From positions 12,832,001 to 12,896,000 of the forward strand of contig CP142451.1 of NCBI GenBank assembly GCA_038049695.1: a stretch of 64,000 bases of DNA, in the 5' to 3' direction. Shown piece by piece: positions 48,222 to 60,613 of this stretch. Each line of letters starts with the position of its first letter. Positions within the stretch are counted from its first letter, which is position 1. The DNA is from Cinnamomum chago. Its lineage: Eukaryota > Streptophyta > Magnoliopsida > Laurales > Lauraceae. The notes beneath the pieces are model-generated. The model searched no databases. It was not told the DNA's origin and was given only the letters and a program-made list of their open reading frames with translations. Position numbers and translations under genes: made by a program.

Positions 48222-50563
48222 ATTGGTGGTGTTTCTTCTGTGTTGGAATAGAAGCTGATGCAGTGGTCTTCTACGTTGGTTATGAAGTAATAACTGAAAA
48301 AGCGTTTTAAATCTTTATGATTTATATTGTATCATACGAAGTCCCAAAAAATAACCGGTTATGATGTGATGCTGTTAATTCGTTCTCTTGGACTTCTTCA
48401 TCTGAAAATTCATTTGTTGCAGCATGACTTAAATGTTGCTCTCCTTTAATTTAAACTTAGTTTGGAAACATATACTGAAGTTTGCTACTGGTGATTGATG
48501 CTGGTGGATGGCACTGCCCACAACAATAGAGGCATGTTAACGTCAAACACTAGTTTGTGAAGTAAAAAGCAGTTTGCTGTCTTTGCCAGTAATTGGCCAG
48601 CGAACAGCTTCCAATGAAACCGAGTCCATGAGCATCCTTTTTTAACCACCCTTGAACAGAAGAACAGTTGGATCAAGCTCTTTATTTCTGACCGGGAGTG
48701 TGCTTATCAAAATGATCTTCACCATTGACTCAATGGTTAAGGCAACTTTGAACCAAGTGAGATTTAGACATCTAAATGTGCAACAGCTTAGATTGAGCAC
48801 TGTCATCAGGCCACTTTGTGTTTTGTTTTATTTAGATATCTGGTAGAACCCACTATAAATTCATTAATGGAAATTCATCAATGGATTTGTTTCTGAAACC
48901 CTAAAGGCTCAAGCTGGCCTGTGGGGTCAAATTTTACTCTAATTGGAGTTGAGCCCAACATTTGACTAATCATTTTGTGAAACATTATTAAGGTCGCATT
49001 CCCCTTGCATTTTCCAAGGTAGGAAAGTTTTGGGGTACAGAGATTCCACTGTTGGACGGTGATACTCTCCCATAGTTATCTAAATGTTGAAAGTAAAGTA
49101 CTGCAAGATAAAATTGTTGTGGAAAGAAAAATGCTGCATATGGTATTGTGCCCAAACATGGCCCAAGAGCCGTTTCCATGTGGTGGTGCTTTTGCCTTTA
49201 AAACATCGTCTACCCTTTTCTATTCTTTTTTTTTTTTCAATTTTTAAAACTTGCTTTCATAAAATATGAGAAACAGAACAGGGACCCGGAGTCCCATAAT
49301 TGCAGGTTTAAGTATGCCATCATTCTAATAATAATAAGATGAGAAAGAGGACCTTGTTTCTAGGTTTCAACATTTTAATGCGAAAAGGGTGCAGAGTTGT
49401 TAAGCTATCCAAAATCATTCATACCAGTAACCCTGACTGGAAGATCAACACTTGAAATAATTTCCATGCGAAACTACAAACTTCGCCACGTTTCTATATT
49501 AACAGTCAATGGCAGGGCACTGAATCAAGAATTACGATCACCCCATTGGAGGTAGTTTCAGGGCATAGTTGATAAATGACGGGAAATGCTAGTACCAATA
49601 TGAATGGGCCAACAAAATTACAGGGACTTTCAGGGCATGATCGACCCATGATAGGGGCAATGGCAACAATCTGACTGGGGATCAGCAATTAGCCTTGCTA
49701 CTACAGAAGGCCGGAGATAATATTCATATTGGCCTCAAAATTTCTTAATCTTCTTGTAACGACACTGGCAAAGTAAAAAAAAAAAAAAAAAAAGGCCCAT
49801 TTATTTGGCACCAGGTTGGTAATCACAAAAATGAGTTTCCGACTCCATGAATTTGCCTATCTGGTGCTTGGTGTTGTGTTAAAACTGAGAAAAATATTCT
49901 AGTATAGTTCCACCCAGTGGCCAAGAATCACTGTTAGCAACAGACATAGGATTTTGCCAATATGAACTTTGAAGCAAGATGGCAATTTAACACATGCATC
50001 TTGATCTAGTTTAATAGTAGGATCTGCAACTAAGAAGCAATCAATGAAAATATACAGTAAGGGCCCTGCTGTGTATCTGCTTCACCTCTTCCATACACCT
50101 TGAATGCTTACATTCCGCTAAAAAAAGATCCCAATTCCCTAGTCCCAGCTAGAAAACCATTGCAGGTCTCTCTCTTATAGACATGCATCACATAGAAGGA
50201 AAGAACTATAATAATAATAATGCCTCTAAAAGTCAAAACCGTCAGGATTCAAGTAGCCTTGCAAAACTCAAGTTCTGATTCAAAGCTGTCATTTCAAGTG
50301 AACCGTACATTATTAGTTTTGGCATGGGCTAGTGAACCAGTTGAACACCAGATTCTGCCCCCATTTGTCACCTCGAGTATAACCATTGAGCTTATTAAAA
50401 CCTCTCAAAAAGAGTTCATTTGCCCATGAGAATCACAACTAAAAGCATGTTGGCGTTTCCAGGTCTTGAAGTAATTTCTATTTCGACCAATATTTGCATT
50501 GGATTGGTAACAAGAAACTGAAGGTGTCGCTGTAAAAGTTACATACAAAAGGGTGTACCATCA
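48222..50563. other. Convergent intergenic region between RABG3 and the Mpv17/PMP22 gene
   Basis: Should contain the 3' UTRs of both genes, which point toward each other. No coding family, transposon end or structured RNA is evident. An A tract of about 19 bases lies near 49775. Confidence 0.5.
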
Positions 50564-53500
50564 CTAGCCCTTCTCTTCCAAAGCCAGGAGAGATGCAAAC
50601 CATTGCTTCCATGGAGCATCCTGTTGTTGCTCGAGCCATGACAGAAAGGCGCTGTCGACCAAGCAAAAGATATTTACATAAAGGAGTTGGTATCTCACAG
50701 GAACATACCTGAAATTCACAATCTGGACAAGGGGCCATACTCCCCCCTCCAATGCGAGGGCTGGGATGAAATCCCTCTTTACATCTTCCTTCACCTGAGA
50801 GACACTCTTCCCGGCAGAAAAACCCATGTATGTGAAAAAAACCAACAAATCCAGGGGCCCACAAATAAGCCCATCTAGAGCCACTTTGGCGGAAACAAAT
50901 CGCAAAGATTTGGGCTGGAATTGAAGCTTGTGTCTTATGAATCGGTCCAGGGCTTGGTACCTACAGGGATGTAGATAAAACAATAATAATAATAAAAGAT
51001 AAGAATATAATATACTGTACAATTATTAGAAAGTCTACAATATCTTCTTGTTATAAAAAGGCACTTCCACTTCCCTCCAAAGAGAAGTGAATACGATTGC
51101 CGAAAGCTATGTAGCAACAAGGGTAAAAAAAAAATTGAATATATATATATATATTTTTTTAATGGTAAAAATTTGAATAATTTAACTGAAACTTTTAAGG
51201 GAAATCACTTAAATTAGAGTAAAGATCAGAAACAAAAGGCCTGGCATCTTACAATAGTATGATCGCCTGTATGCTGGGCTAACCATCAATGCACCATGTC
51301 CCCTATATCAGCTTGACTGAGTGAGTGGTCCTAGTTGTCCATTGATCCAACAGTTACATTCAGAATGCAAAATTCCTCCGTTACTGACGTTATGATCAGA
51401 AGATCAATGGATTTTCAGGTACAGCGCATCAATGGTAGGGCCCGGCAGATGAGCGATCCATATATCAGACATCTTGAGACTGTAGCACAAGTAAATATAT
51501 AGACTACCATAACTCGAAACCCCATTTCCTTTTCCTAATAAAATACAAAAATAGTTCAAAGAAGATAAAACATCAAAGATTCTGGAACAGTATCAAAACT
51601 AACCCCAGTTGTGAAATGCATTGGATAGACAACCATTAAGTTTCAATAATAGTCGCTATTTCAGGAAAAGAATTTGTCAAATGCATTGGATAGATAATCA
51701 TGAACTTTCAATAATAGTCACTATTTCAGGGGAATTATTAAAAAAAAAAAAAAAAACATGAAGTTGATATATCTGCTCAAGATTTTTTTTTTTAAGGCAT
51801 ATCTCTTCTCAAGATTATAAGATGATTTCTGTTTTCACTCTAGTGAGATTAAAAAAATGAAACAAAAATGGCTAAAAGATGGAAAAAGTATAGAGGTATT
51901 TTATGATCCTCGACTCAATGTTTTGCAAAGTATCCGTGACCGTCGATTTGTGCATGGGCCATTTGGTGATCAGACAATTAACCCAACAAGACCCTCCATG
52001 GTGTTCTAGAAGGAACCCAGGTTCGAAGACCCTAGCCATCCGTCATTCCAGGTCTTCATGTTCAACATGGACCATTACTGTTCTTCCCTTTTGGCTTTCG
52101 ATTGGAGTAAAACAAGAATTAGGATTTTTTTAACCTTATGGTCATCTGCTATGTGCCTTAGATCAGTGTTCTTTCCTGGCTTGGACCACAAATCTATACA
52201 TATACAAACACAAGAGACAGGAATATGCATAACCAAGGTTACAGATCATATGATACCTCAAATGTTCAATGGGTTTTCCTTGTATTCTGGTGATATGTGT
52301 CTGGTGTCTGAACGGGAGACGAAATTAATTGAAAGGGGAAGAATGACCTTGTGACAACAAGGCCATACACGTACAAACACGAGACAACAATCGTATGCAT
52401 AACCAAGATTGCAGATCATATGATACCTCAAAAGCTAAGGGTTTTAACTTGTATTCTGGTGATATATGTCTGACAGGGAGATGAAGTTTTATAGATAGGG
52501 GGAAGAAGAATGACCATGTGAAACAGAAGTATCATTGATAGTAAAGAGCGCGACTAATTGCAGCGAGAATGTTAGCCACAAAGTGCGAAAGCAAGTTTCT
52601 TGTCACCAATAGCTTGGTGTACATTAGAAAGAAATGAACGCAAAAAGAACATGGATGTATCAATTGTCATACATGTGAATCCAATTTGTGAAGAGACACT
52701 AACCAGAAATGGCCAACAGGTCCTACAAATCCAGCCCCGAACATGCTTGTGATAGCTACTCTTTTCCAGTTGATCTTGAACTCTTTGCTTCCATCCTGCT
52801 GAGGAGAATAGATACCACCTTTCAGTTGATCACAAAATCTAGTTTCAAAACATTGCGCACGATGTTTAAAAGAAATGGCTCCATATTGTAGCCATTTAGG
52901 CCATGATGAGCTTCTGCATTAGCATGCAGCATCCAAAAGAAGAAAAGAATGTAGTCACAAGTTTCCAGAAAGGTTACAGAAGCATTTTTTATTATGATGC
53001 AGCGAAGACAACATTATCATTTTATACTTAAAAGGACATGATTCAATTGACCTTCACTATGACTAAGATGTGCGTCTTTCAAAAAGTAAACCTTCATGGC
53101 AAGTCTCCAATGTACACAAGGCACAAATGCTACCAATTCAGACATGCAAATGGTGAGGCCCACCAAGAACAGAGCATATCCTGGAAATCAACTGATTAGA
53201 GAACCTAACAATATAATTGATAGACATCTAAGAAAAGGGTGAAGAGCAAATTCAATCAGCATGTCAGATACTTGCGGTCATCTAATTGATAGACATCTAA
53301 GAAAAGGATGAAGAGAAAATTCAATGGGCATATCAGATACTTATAATCATCTGATAATAGTTTACCCTGCATCCACCTCGGGCTACAACTTGGGCAATCT
53401 AAATTTGTGTATATATGACTGGTGTGCACGGAAGATTTGTGACAAAGTTCACTATGCAGAAGATACTTCGTAGAAAGATGTTTATAGGAGTGTAGCCCAT

Positions 53501-55023
53501 ATGTCTCACAGAAGGGGTAATTATGATGACAAAAGTCTGTTCATAGTTGATTGGAGAGGCAGATTAATAGGAAGATAACAGGCGGGGAAGAAGTCTGCAT
53601 AAGTGATGCACTGCTTTCAAGTCACATGGGCAACTATCACGATCACAGGCCTTCCATCAGAAAAGGAATCTCTATTTATGCCCACCATCCCATAAACATA
53701 CACAAATGGGACTTGAGTATGATCAGAGAGTTATGGAAGGAAACCAATCAACCATGAATCTCAAATCACAACCATATGCACATGAACCATAAGAAGGAAA
53801 GTTTGCATGACTGCAGAACGTTTAAAGAAATGTAATGAGGTAAGGGTACACAATGAAAATCCAAATGGACATAAATGGGAATAAATGAGAAGAAAAGAAA
53901 AATCAGAATCAAAATCAGGATGAAAAAGGAAACTAAACCAACAACATAAAATGAGACTCAACATGGGTGAAGAATGTAGATTTAAATTAAACCTGGAATA
54001 AAAAAAATTCTAGGATTGCAACACGTGATTACCATTATACAGAGAGTGATAAGAAAATTGGGAAAGTGTTTAAAAAAATTAAAAAGATACATAATGGTAA
54101 AGATTGTAGATGTCCTAGACAATGAGAGTAACCAAAAAAAAAAACCCATGATAAGGATAACAAAATTCAAGGAAGATTGTCTCACCCAATAAAAAAAAAA
54201 AACTATACATGAAAAGTACCACATTAAAGAAATAACATTGAAAAAAAAATATAACTATTGAGATCAATACATCAATAAATGAAAACATCAGCAAGACAGC
54301 AGAAAGAAAAACCAAGAAGGAAATGAAAAGAAAGGAGAGAGACACATCAATTAAAAGATAGAACAAGATCAAGGCTAACAAACCACCATGGTAACATATT
54401 CAATGAGAAGTGGAACAGTAGAGCAGATGCCCATTATCCATAAGAAAGAATAAAAGATACCAGTATGAAACTATAATCATATAAAAACAACAAGAACAGA
54501 TAAGCATTTTCGAAACAAACAACAAGAGCAAGATATGGAGGAGACCCTTATCAAGACCAACGTGAAAAAGAACAAGTAACCACAAGTATTGAGCAAGGAA
54601 GAAAAGTCTGAGCTAATACACTGACAAAATCCTTTGAACACATTCTACAAAGAAAAAGAGCAGACACCCATTAACCAAAAGAATCATACCAAGATATTAA
54701 TGGAAGTCCCTTGATCAAGTATCTGCAAATCAAAGCAAGATACCCACAAGAATCCAATGATTACAATAAAATAAAAGGATACCCATTACTCAAAAGAAAG
54801 GGAGAATCAAAGGAAGATACTGATAAAATCAGATTCCAAAGAGAGGAATTCTTCTTCTTCTTACATGATTTTGGGGGTGCTTGTTCTTGACTGTAGAATA
54901 GTGGGTTATGGTCTGAGCAGCAACATCTCCGATTCCCCAGAGGACGCCGGAGCTGATGATTTGTGTCTTGACAGGATGAACAGTCAGGCACTTCTGATAC
55001 CATTTCCATGCATTCGACAGCAT
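50564..55023 (-). CDS. Mpv17/PMP22-family integral membrane protein, 3 exons, 216 aa
   Basis: Exons in transcript order: 55023-54865, 52798-52704, 50960-50564; 651 nt in frame, ending TAG. It opens MLSNAWKWYQKCLTVHP and contains the family blocks WGIGDVAAQ, VGPVGHFWY, DGLICGPLDLLVFF, LEGGVWPLVQ and the signature RYVPVRYQLLYVN..FLSW. Sequence and length agree with the Arabidopsis At3g24570 branch (about 235 aa). Several hydrophobic stretches fit the usual four membrane spans of an inner-mitochondrial or peroxisomal membrane protein; which organelle cannot be told. Family members are thought to form channels or aid membrane homeostasis. The ATG at 55023 is the first in frame. Exon 2 begins at a CAGCAG double acceptor, so isoforms with or without one Gln are possible. 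Intron 1 (2.07 kb) and intron 2 (1.74 kb) hold duplicated blocks. Confidence 0.92.
51618..51735. repeat. Two-copy tandem duplication, period 65 bp, in Mpv17/PMP22 intron 2
   Basis: 'gcattggataga' followed by 'tttcaataatagtc' and 'ctatttcagg' occurs at 51618 and 51683 with a few changes. Confidence 0.8.
52196..52525. repeat. Two-copy tandem duplication, period 170 bp, in Mpv17/PMP22 intron 2
   Basis: 'gcataaccaag', 'cagatcatatgatacctcaa', 'tgtattctggtgatat' and 'agaatgacc' recur 170 bp apart at about 90 percent identity by eye. Confidence 0.8.
53218..53356. repeat. Two-copy tandem duplication, period 69 bp, in Mpv17/PMP22 intron 1
   Basis: 'tagacatctaagaaaagg' at 53221 and 53290, followed in both by 'tgaagag' and 'cagatactt'. 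Confidence 0.8.
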
Positions 55024-55731
55024 CTTATTATGATCTGATGACACCCCAAAAACAATGAAAAATGAAAAGATGAGAAATGGGTAGTATTTGTAAACAAGAG
55101 AGGGTTTGAAAAGTGTTGGAGAATTCTCAAATTTCTCCTCGGCATTTAAGGGGTTGCAACTTCAAAAGAGAGTGTCATTTTGGGGTTTTACTGAATTTCT
55201 GTTTTTCCCTCTTTCCGGATGCACCAAAATCTGAAAAGAGGCTAAAACCGAAATTTAATCATCTATAAGGGGACAATCTTTGAATGATCCAATCACCGGC
55301 ATTGGGGTCATATTTAATATTTGGATGACCCCACATGGATCTTTCATTGCCCCGTCCATCCCTAGGTGGGTCCCACGGTGGGCTCCATAGAAAGTTCTCA
55401 CAGAAAATTCTCGCCCGAACAGGCCCCTTTTATATATTTGTGTGGAGGGGTTAATTCGATAACCAAAGCTTCTCTTTCCACAACTCTGTTTCACTTTTTT
55501 AGACGAATATATCTTCTATATAAAATTACCTCAACGGACATTTAGCAAAGTTATCTCCCTCCCCAATTTCTTTCTACACTCAGTGACCCTACTGCAACCC
55601 CAGCCCATCCATAACCGTCCCCCTGGGTAGCACCACCGGAGGGGGAGAGGGAGAGAGGGCAGAGGGTAGGGAGGGAAAGGGAGAGGGAGAGATAAGGAAA
55701 AGGAGAGAGGGCAGCCTCCGCCGGCTGGAAA

Positions 55732-55765
<34 letters not shown>

Positions 55766-56294
55766 GGGAACAAGGGGAGTAAATTGACAAAATGAGTGCG
55801 GAGTTTGTCTAAAAGGGGTTGTGTAGAGAGAGATTTTGATCATCTTTTAACTTAAGTGGGGTGCAGAGAAGGGATGTGAAAGTAGAAGCCCGGTTGTCAC
55901 ATTAGCACCTCTCTTCTAAAAAATGAAATTCTCAAAAATGCCCTTTTTTTATGTTCCTTTTTTTTTCATGAGGTACATGTTGAGTCAATCTTGCCACCCA
56001 CCCCTCTAAATAGTCACAAGTCGAAGTTTTGACACTCATCAAACTTCTTGTCAACATTAGATTGGAATAATTATAAAATGATGCATATAAACCATTAAAT
56101 TTTAGGGTCATATATAAAAAGGTTGGGATGATCTTATGGGCTCAAGAGTTTACACATAGGTAGGATTCATATGAATGTTTTCATCCAATAAGCTTCCATG
56201 ATCATCGTGCATCTTAGTAGGCCCAACTACGAGGGGTGTGTTTTTTTTTTCCTAAAAAAGACCTGTAGCACATATATATATAAACATGTCATTA

Positions 56295-56356
56295 ATGATA
56301 CGCTTATTGACTCTCTCTCCTAAACATGATACGCTTATTGACTCTCTCTCCTAAAC
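56295..56356. repeat. Perfect 31-bp tandem duplication
   Basis: Two identical units starting 'atgatacgcttattgact' at 56295 and 56326. Confidence 0.9.
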
Positions 56357-56844
56357 ATTCTCCTACAAAGAATCTTTTACAGATTCTCTTAGAATACTAA
56401 GACATTATTAGCTATTAGATAGAGGCAGAAACTCCCCCTCTGAAAAAGGAGAGCTTTTTAAGAATTTTTCTATATTATATTATATATAACACAATAAAAT
56501 TTAATAACCTCAAAGTTTTAGCCACATACATTCTGCTTTTTTACAAAGTCCAATCTAATAACCAATCTTCCTTGTACTTTATGGTTGCATTAATAGAAGC
56601 ACCAAAAGAAGTCTAGTGTTCAAGGATTGGCGCACCATCCTGTTCCTTGTAAATCAAAAGAAAAAAAAAAAAAAAAAGAAGAAAAGAATCCCAATAAATA
56701 TATTAAAGTATACCATATAAATGAAGAGGATTTAACCAGAAAAATCTTCTTAGACTTGTCAAAAGCAAAAAAGGCCATAAATGTCTTATATAGACCAATT
56801 TGGTCCTCTCGCTAGTTTTTTCTTCTTTTTTTTGCTTTTGGCGC

Positions 56845-57925
56845 GGAGCGGGGATATTGCAGTTCATTCTAAGTAAATGAGTGGGGATATCTCCGTTCAT
56901 CGTTTATTACAACATAAAGAATGTCGAACTCCCTTTTCACATTTGCCTTTTTTTTTATTTTATCCAGACAAATCTCTCTGCAGACTCGTTCATAGCACTA
57001 ATTTGGGCAGGGATATCCCCGGCTCAACTGATACAATTCTAAGAAACAGCACACACAATACTCTAGTGAGTAGAAATATCGCTGCTCACAACACTAACAC
57101 AAGCCCCACAATACTCTAGTAAGCGGGGATATCCCTGCTCACAACACTAACATAGGCAGGGATATCCCCGTTCACGACACTAATTTGGGCGAGGACGACG
57201 ACGGTGAAGGCGAAGGAGCTGCCACGGTAGGCGCCCATTTGGACGAAGAGGGGGGGCAGCATTGTCGTAAGTGGGGAAGATGTGCTTGTTGGGGTCGGAT
57301 GGGGTGGGAGAAGTAATTCCCCTTCTGCAACGAAGAATCCAGAGACTTCTCTCCCATATCCTTTGTACAAAGCAGAAGTCGAGCCCTCAATTTCTCCAAG
57401 CTCGGTTTCGGACATCTTCAAACCTCAACGAGGGTTTCAAGCACATCTCCACCATTGCCGCTGCTCCGACCAACGTCAATCAAGAACAAAGAAGAATCAT
57501 AATCAAGAAATGTTTTCTTTTTTATCTTTGTCTTTTCTTTCTCCATCACCTCCACCTCCTCGGTCAAAAGCCTTCAACTTGAGTGCCAGCCGCGCAACCA
57601 CCTTGAGCACCACGTGATGGAGTGATGGAAGTTGCCAATCAAGAATTCAAACAAGAAAATCTTTTCATCTCTCAGACCCACTAGATGGTTTCATCTTCCT
57701 CTTCGATCACCGCTGCTGAATTGCTGCCGCCTGTTCCGGAACATCAAATAGGAATGTTTAATGTAGTACAGGATTGGAAGACTTGGATTCATCTTGGGGT
57801 TTTAATGGAGGTTCAGATGTGAATCTTTGTGAAAGAGAGAAGAAGATGAGAGAATAACGAAAAGGGAAAAAAGGGTTTAGGGACTTTCTAAAGTACAAGG
57901 AGCAGGGATATCTCCACTCAGAAAA
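56845..57925 (+). repeat. Cluster of seven GGGATATC-type motifs
   Basis: A motif close to GCRGGGATATCYCYGYTCA occurs near 56850, 56881, 57007, 57070, 57119, 57151 and 57900, all in the same orientation. Four central copies sit in longer repeats carrying 'gctcacaacactaac' and 'cacaatactctagt'. The GATATC core is palindromic. Spacing is irregular (about 30-130 bp, then 750 bp). Confidence 0.65.
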
Positions 57926-58074
57926 AAAAGAAGAAGAAAAAAACCAAACAAAGCCCCTGAGAACACTATAGTCTTTATAAAACATTGAGGGCGTTTTTGG
58001 CTTATAACGAGTCTTAGGGGATTTTTCCGGTAAAATCCTCTAATGAAAGTTTTCGTGGGACCTACATACAGGCG

Positions 58075-58100
58075 CCCCCCCCCCCCCCCCCCCCCCCCCC
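58075..58100. repeat. 26-base C homopolymer
   Basis: An uninterrupted C run beside AC-rich sequence; its length is likely unreliable in an assembly. Confidence 0.9.
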
Positions 58101-59700
58101 GCAACACACACGCAGAGAGTGATACAAAATACACCACGCACCAAAAAAAAAAACCACACTCTTTCCATAGTCTTATTTTTTACATGGCCATCAGTCCAAA
58201 TATTTCTTTGAAGGAATCAGTTGTTGCAAATCAAGCATTTGAGGCCATTTATCTGTTGGGCCCACCGTGGATGGGTCATATCCCACTAGTACACCATGCA
58301 GGTGATCCTTACCCCTGATGCCCAAGTCAACTGGTTTGTATAGCCCTTCAATGCACTGATGAATGCTGTATGTTATCCTTGACAAAAATGGGACAGGCCC
58401 AAAGCCCATACTGCTCTGTCCATTTCAATGGTGTGTCTATGTCTCTATGATGATCGGAAAGACCAAAGCCCATACCTCCTCTTTGCAGTGTTATTGCATC
58501 ACATTTGTTTATTAAACTGGAGCTAGTGATGAAGTATAAGATGACATGCAGAAATATGAGTCAGTTCCATACATTTGGGGTCATGTTTCTCATACTCAAC
58601 TACTGCAGGTTAAGGGAATCAATTGAATATCTGAGGCGAGTTCGACTGAGATTTCAATGGAGATTTGAATTTTATTCGGCATGGAAGAAGAATCAGGCAT
58701 ATGCCTAATCATCTTCATCTTCAAACCATAGTCAGTGGCAGGTGTACTGTAGTAAAAAAATTTGGATAATGCAATGTGGTTTATAAGAAATTGTGTGAAC
58801 CAAGGAGACTTCCAGACCTGAAGACTTCTTAAACTAGGGACCAAAACAGGTCAGCATTCGGTTAGGCCCATAGTGTGCCCGGACTAGAACCCAAATTACT
58901 AACAGGGGACCTGCACTCGGACTCAGACCTGAATTAATTTGGTCCAAGTTGTATGATACATATCCCAACATAATTTAAATTCAAGGCCCAAACATTAACA
59001 AAGGGCCCGAATGGAGGCCCGAATTGAGACCCAAATACTTAAAAGATTAAAATGATTTCTTACTATACACATGTCTATATGGTCGGTTTACATAAGAGCT
59101 TGTCAGCTTCAACTAAATCAATGTTTCTATTCTCATACAGGTAAAGTTGGGGTGAGATTTCCTTTTGTTGTGAACAGAATGTGGGTTCATATATGGTATT
59201 TATGAGCTGAGGGAAGCAGCAGCAGAGCAACTGTTTTTTGGATGCGAGTACAGTTTCTAAGAAATTTGAGACCCCCTGTTGATTTGGGTTTTGTTTTGGC
59301 CCACTCTCTCCTATAACCAGCCTGACTGGTTTAATTTTGTGGAATTGGGATCCTCTAAGTGGCTTGACACTCACGGACCTGAGTTGACCACTAAGGGTTT
59401 GTCACGTCACCGCGGGCATTCCCTAATCAAATGCATGACAGATTGTCCACAGTAAATGGTCCACTCAAAACTAATGTGGGGTATTCCCTCATTAGATCCG
59501 GACTCAATTTTGTGGTGTGCTTGATATTTGTTCCTTGTTTGCTGTTTGATTAGGTAGAAACCCAGACCAAATGTTTGATTTATGCCGCCAAGCCAGGCTT
59601 ATTGGACAAAGGTACAAAACTATAAGGTTGTTTATACAGGAAGCTGTCCATCCTGAACGTCGATTGCTATGGACCCTAGTGGCTGAGAAAGCTATTATAG

Positions 59701-60213
59701 CAGATATGTCAATCGTGCCGTGCCGACACGGATGGCCATGGAGCTCGGCCCGGTTCGTGACGTCCCTGAGTCGTGCTAGCTTATGCCGTGTCATTTGTAC
59801 CATTGACTTCGTGCCCTTTTTTTTTTAAGCTAAAAAAATAAAGTTCTTGCACTAAAAACCTTAAAAAAATTACACGCAAATAAGAGTATGGGACACAGAT
59901 TTAAGTTGTTCGGTCAAATTTGACCTACTACATCGAAAAGAGAATCATTTGGATCTTTTCTATTTGAATGTTTTTTAATAGGATTACCTTCGTGATCTTT
60001 ATAATTTTTGTGGATAATAAAAAAATAAAAACTATATATATTTTTTTATTTACCTGAAAATATTAAATATTTCGCAACGTGCCTCTAGCTGGCCATGCCC
60101 CAGTCGTACCAACGGGCTTGAGACCTCAGCCCAGCACGGGCGTGCCACTGACCCTGTCGTGCTTGTCACAAGCAATTGACTGCCGGGCAAATTTGCGGCA
60201 TTTGGCATCTCTA
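59701..60213. mobile_element. Non-autonomous hAT-like element, 513 bp
   Basis: Ends CAGATATGTCAATCGTGCC and, reverse-complemented, TAGAGATGCCAAATGCC are similar inverted termini. The flanks TATTATAG (59693) and CATTATAG (60214) match at seven of eight bases, fitting the 8-bp hAT duplication. Sub-terminal CGTGCCG/GGCACG-rich motifs and an AT-rich middle are typical. Confidence 0.65.
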
Positions 60214-60240
60214 CATTATAGTATGGGAGAGTACGTTTAA

Positions 60241-60613
60241 GGGTCTCTTGTGGGGGGAAAGTGATTTTGGGGAGTTTTTGGGAAGGGGTGAGGGAAAATG
60301 GGGGAGGGGGAAATGGAGGGAAAAATGATACTTTTTCTCTCAAAAATTTCCCCCACACAAAACATGGGGGAAAATGAGGGGAAAGTGAGGATTGAGTGAT
60401 GAAATGACTAAATTGCCCTTAAACTCTTTGAATTTTTTTAAAAAACAAGGGTAGAATAGTCTTTTTCTCTGTACCTCACAAACAAACAAAATTATACTTT
60501 TTCACTTTCCTTCCCCTAACTTTTTTACTTCCCAAACAAGATGAGGGAAAATTAATTTTCCCTCCCCTCCCCTGCATTTTCCTTCCCCCTCCCCTCCCCT
60601 CCCAAAGGGACCC
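60241..60613. mobile_element. Tourist-like (PIF/Harbinger) MITE, 373 bp
   Basis: The start GGGTCTCTTGTGGGGGGAAAG and the reverse-complemented end GGGTCCCTTTGGGAGGGG are inverted termini. TAA lies directly outside both ends (60238-60240 and 60614-60616). Sub-terminal G-rich/C-rich stretches are extensive. Confidence 0.75.

Larger units (their letters stand above)
55024..59692. other. 5' flank of the Mpv17/PMP22 gene and intergenic repeats
   Basis: The first few hundred bases should hold the promoter and 5' UTR of the minus-strand gene. A GA-rich block lies at 55640-55770. The stretch 57160-57640 is GC-richer and has an open minus frame (57116-57421) that I do not recognise; it may be a worn gene piece. 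No complete gene is supported. Confidence 0.45.

Noticed and set aside
57116..57421. 101-residue minus frame in GC-richer DNA
   Set aside because: I recognise no domain, and part of the frame is made by the GGGATATC motif repeats; kept only as a finding.
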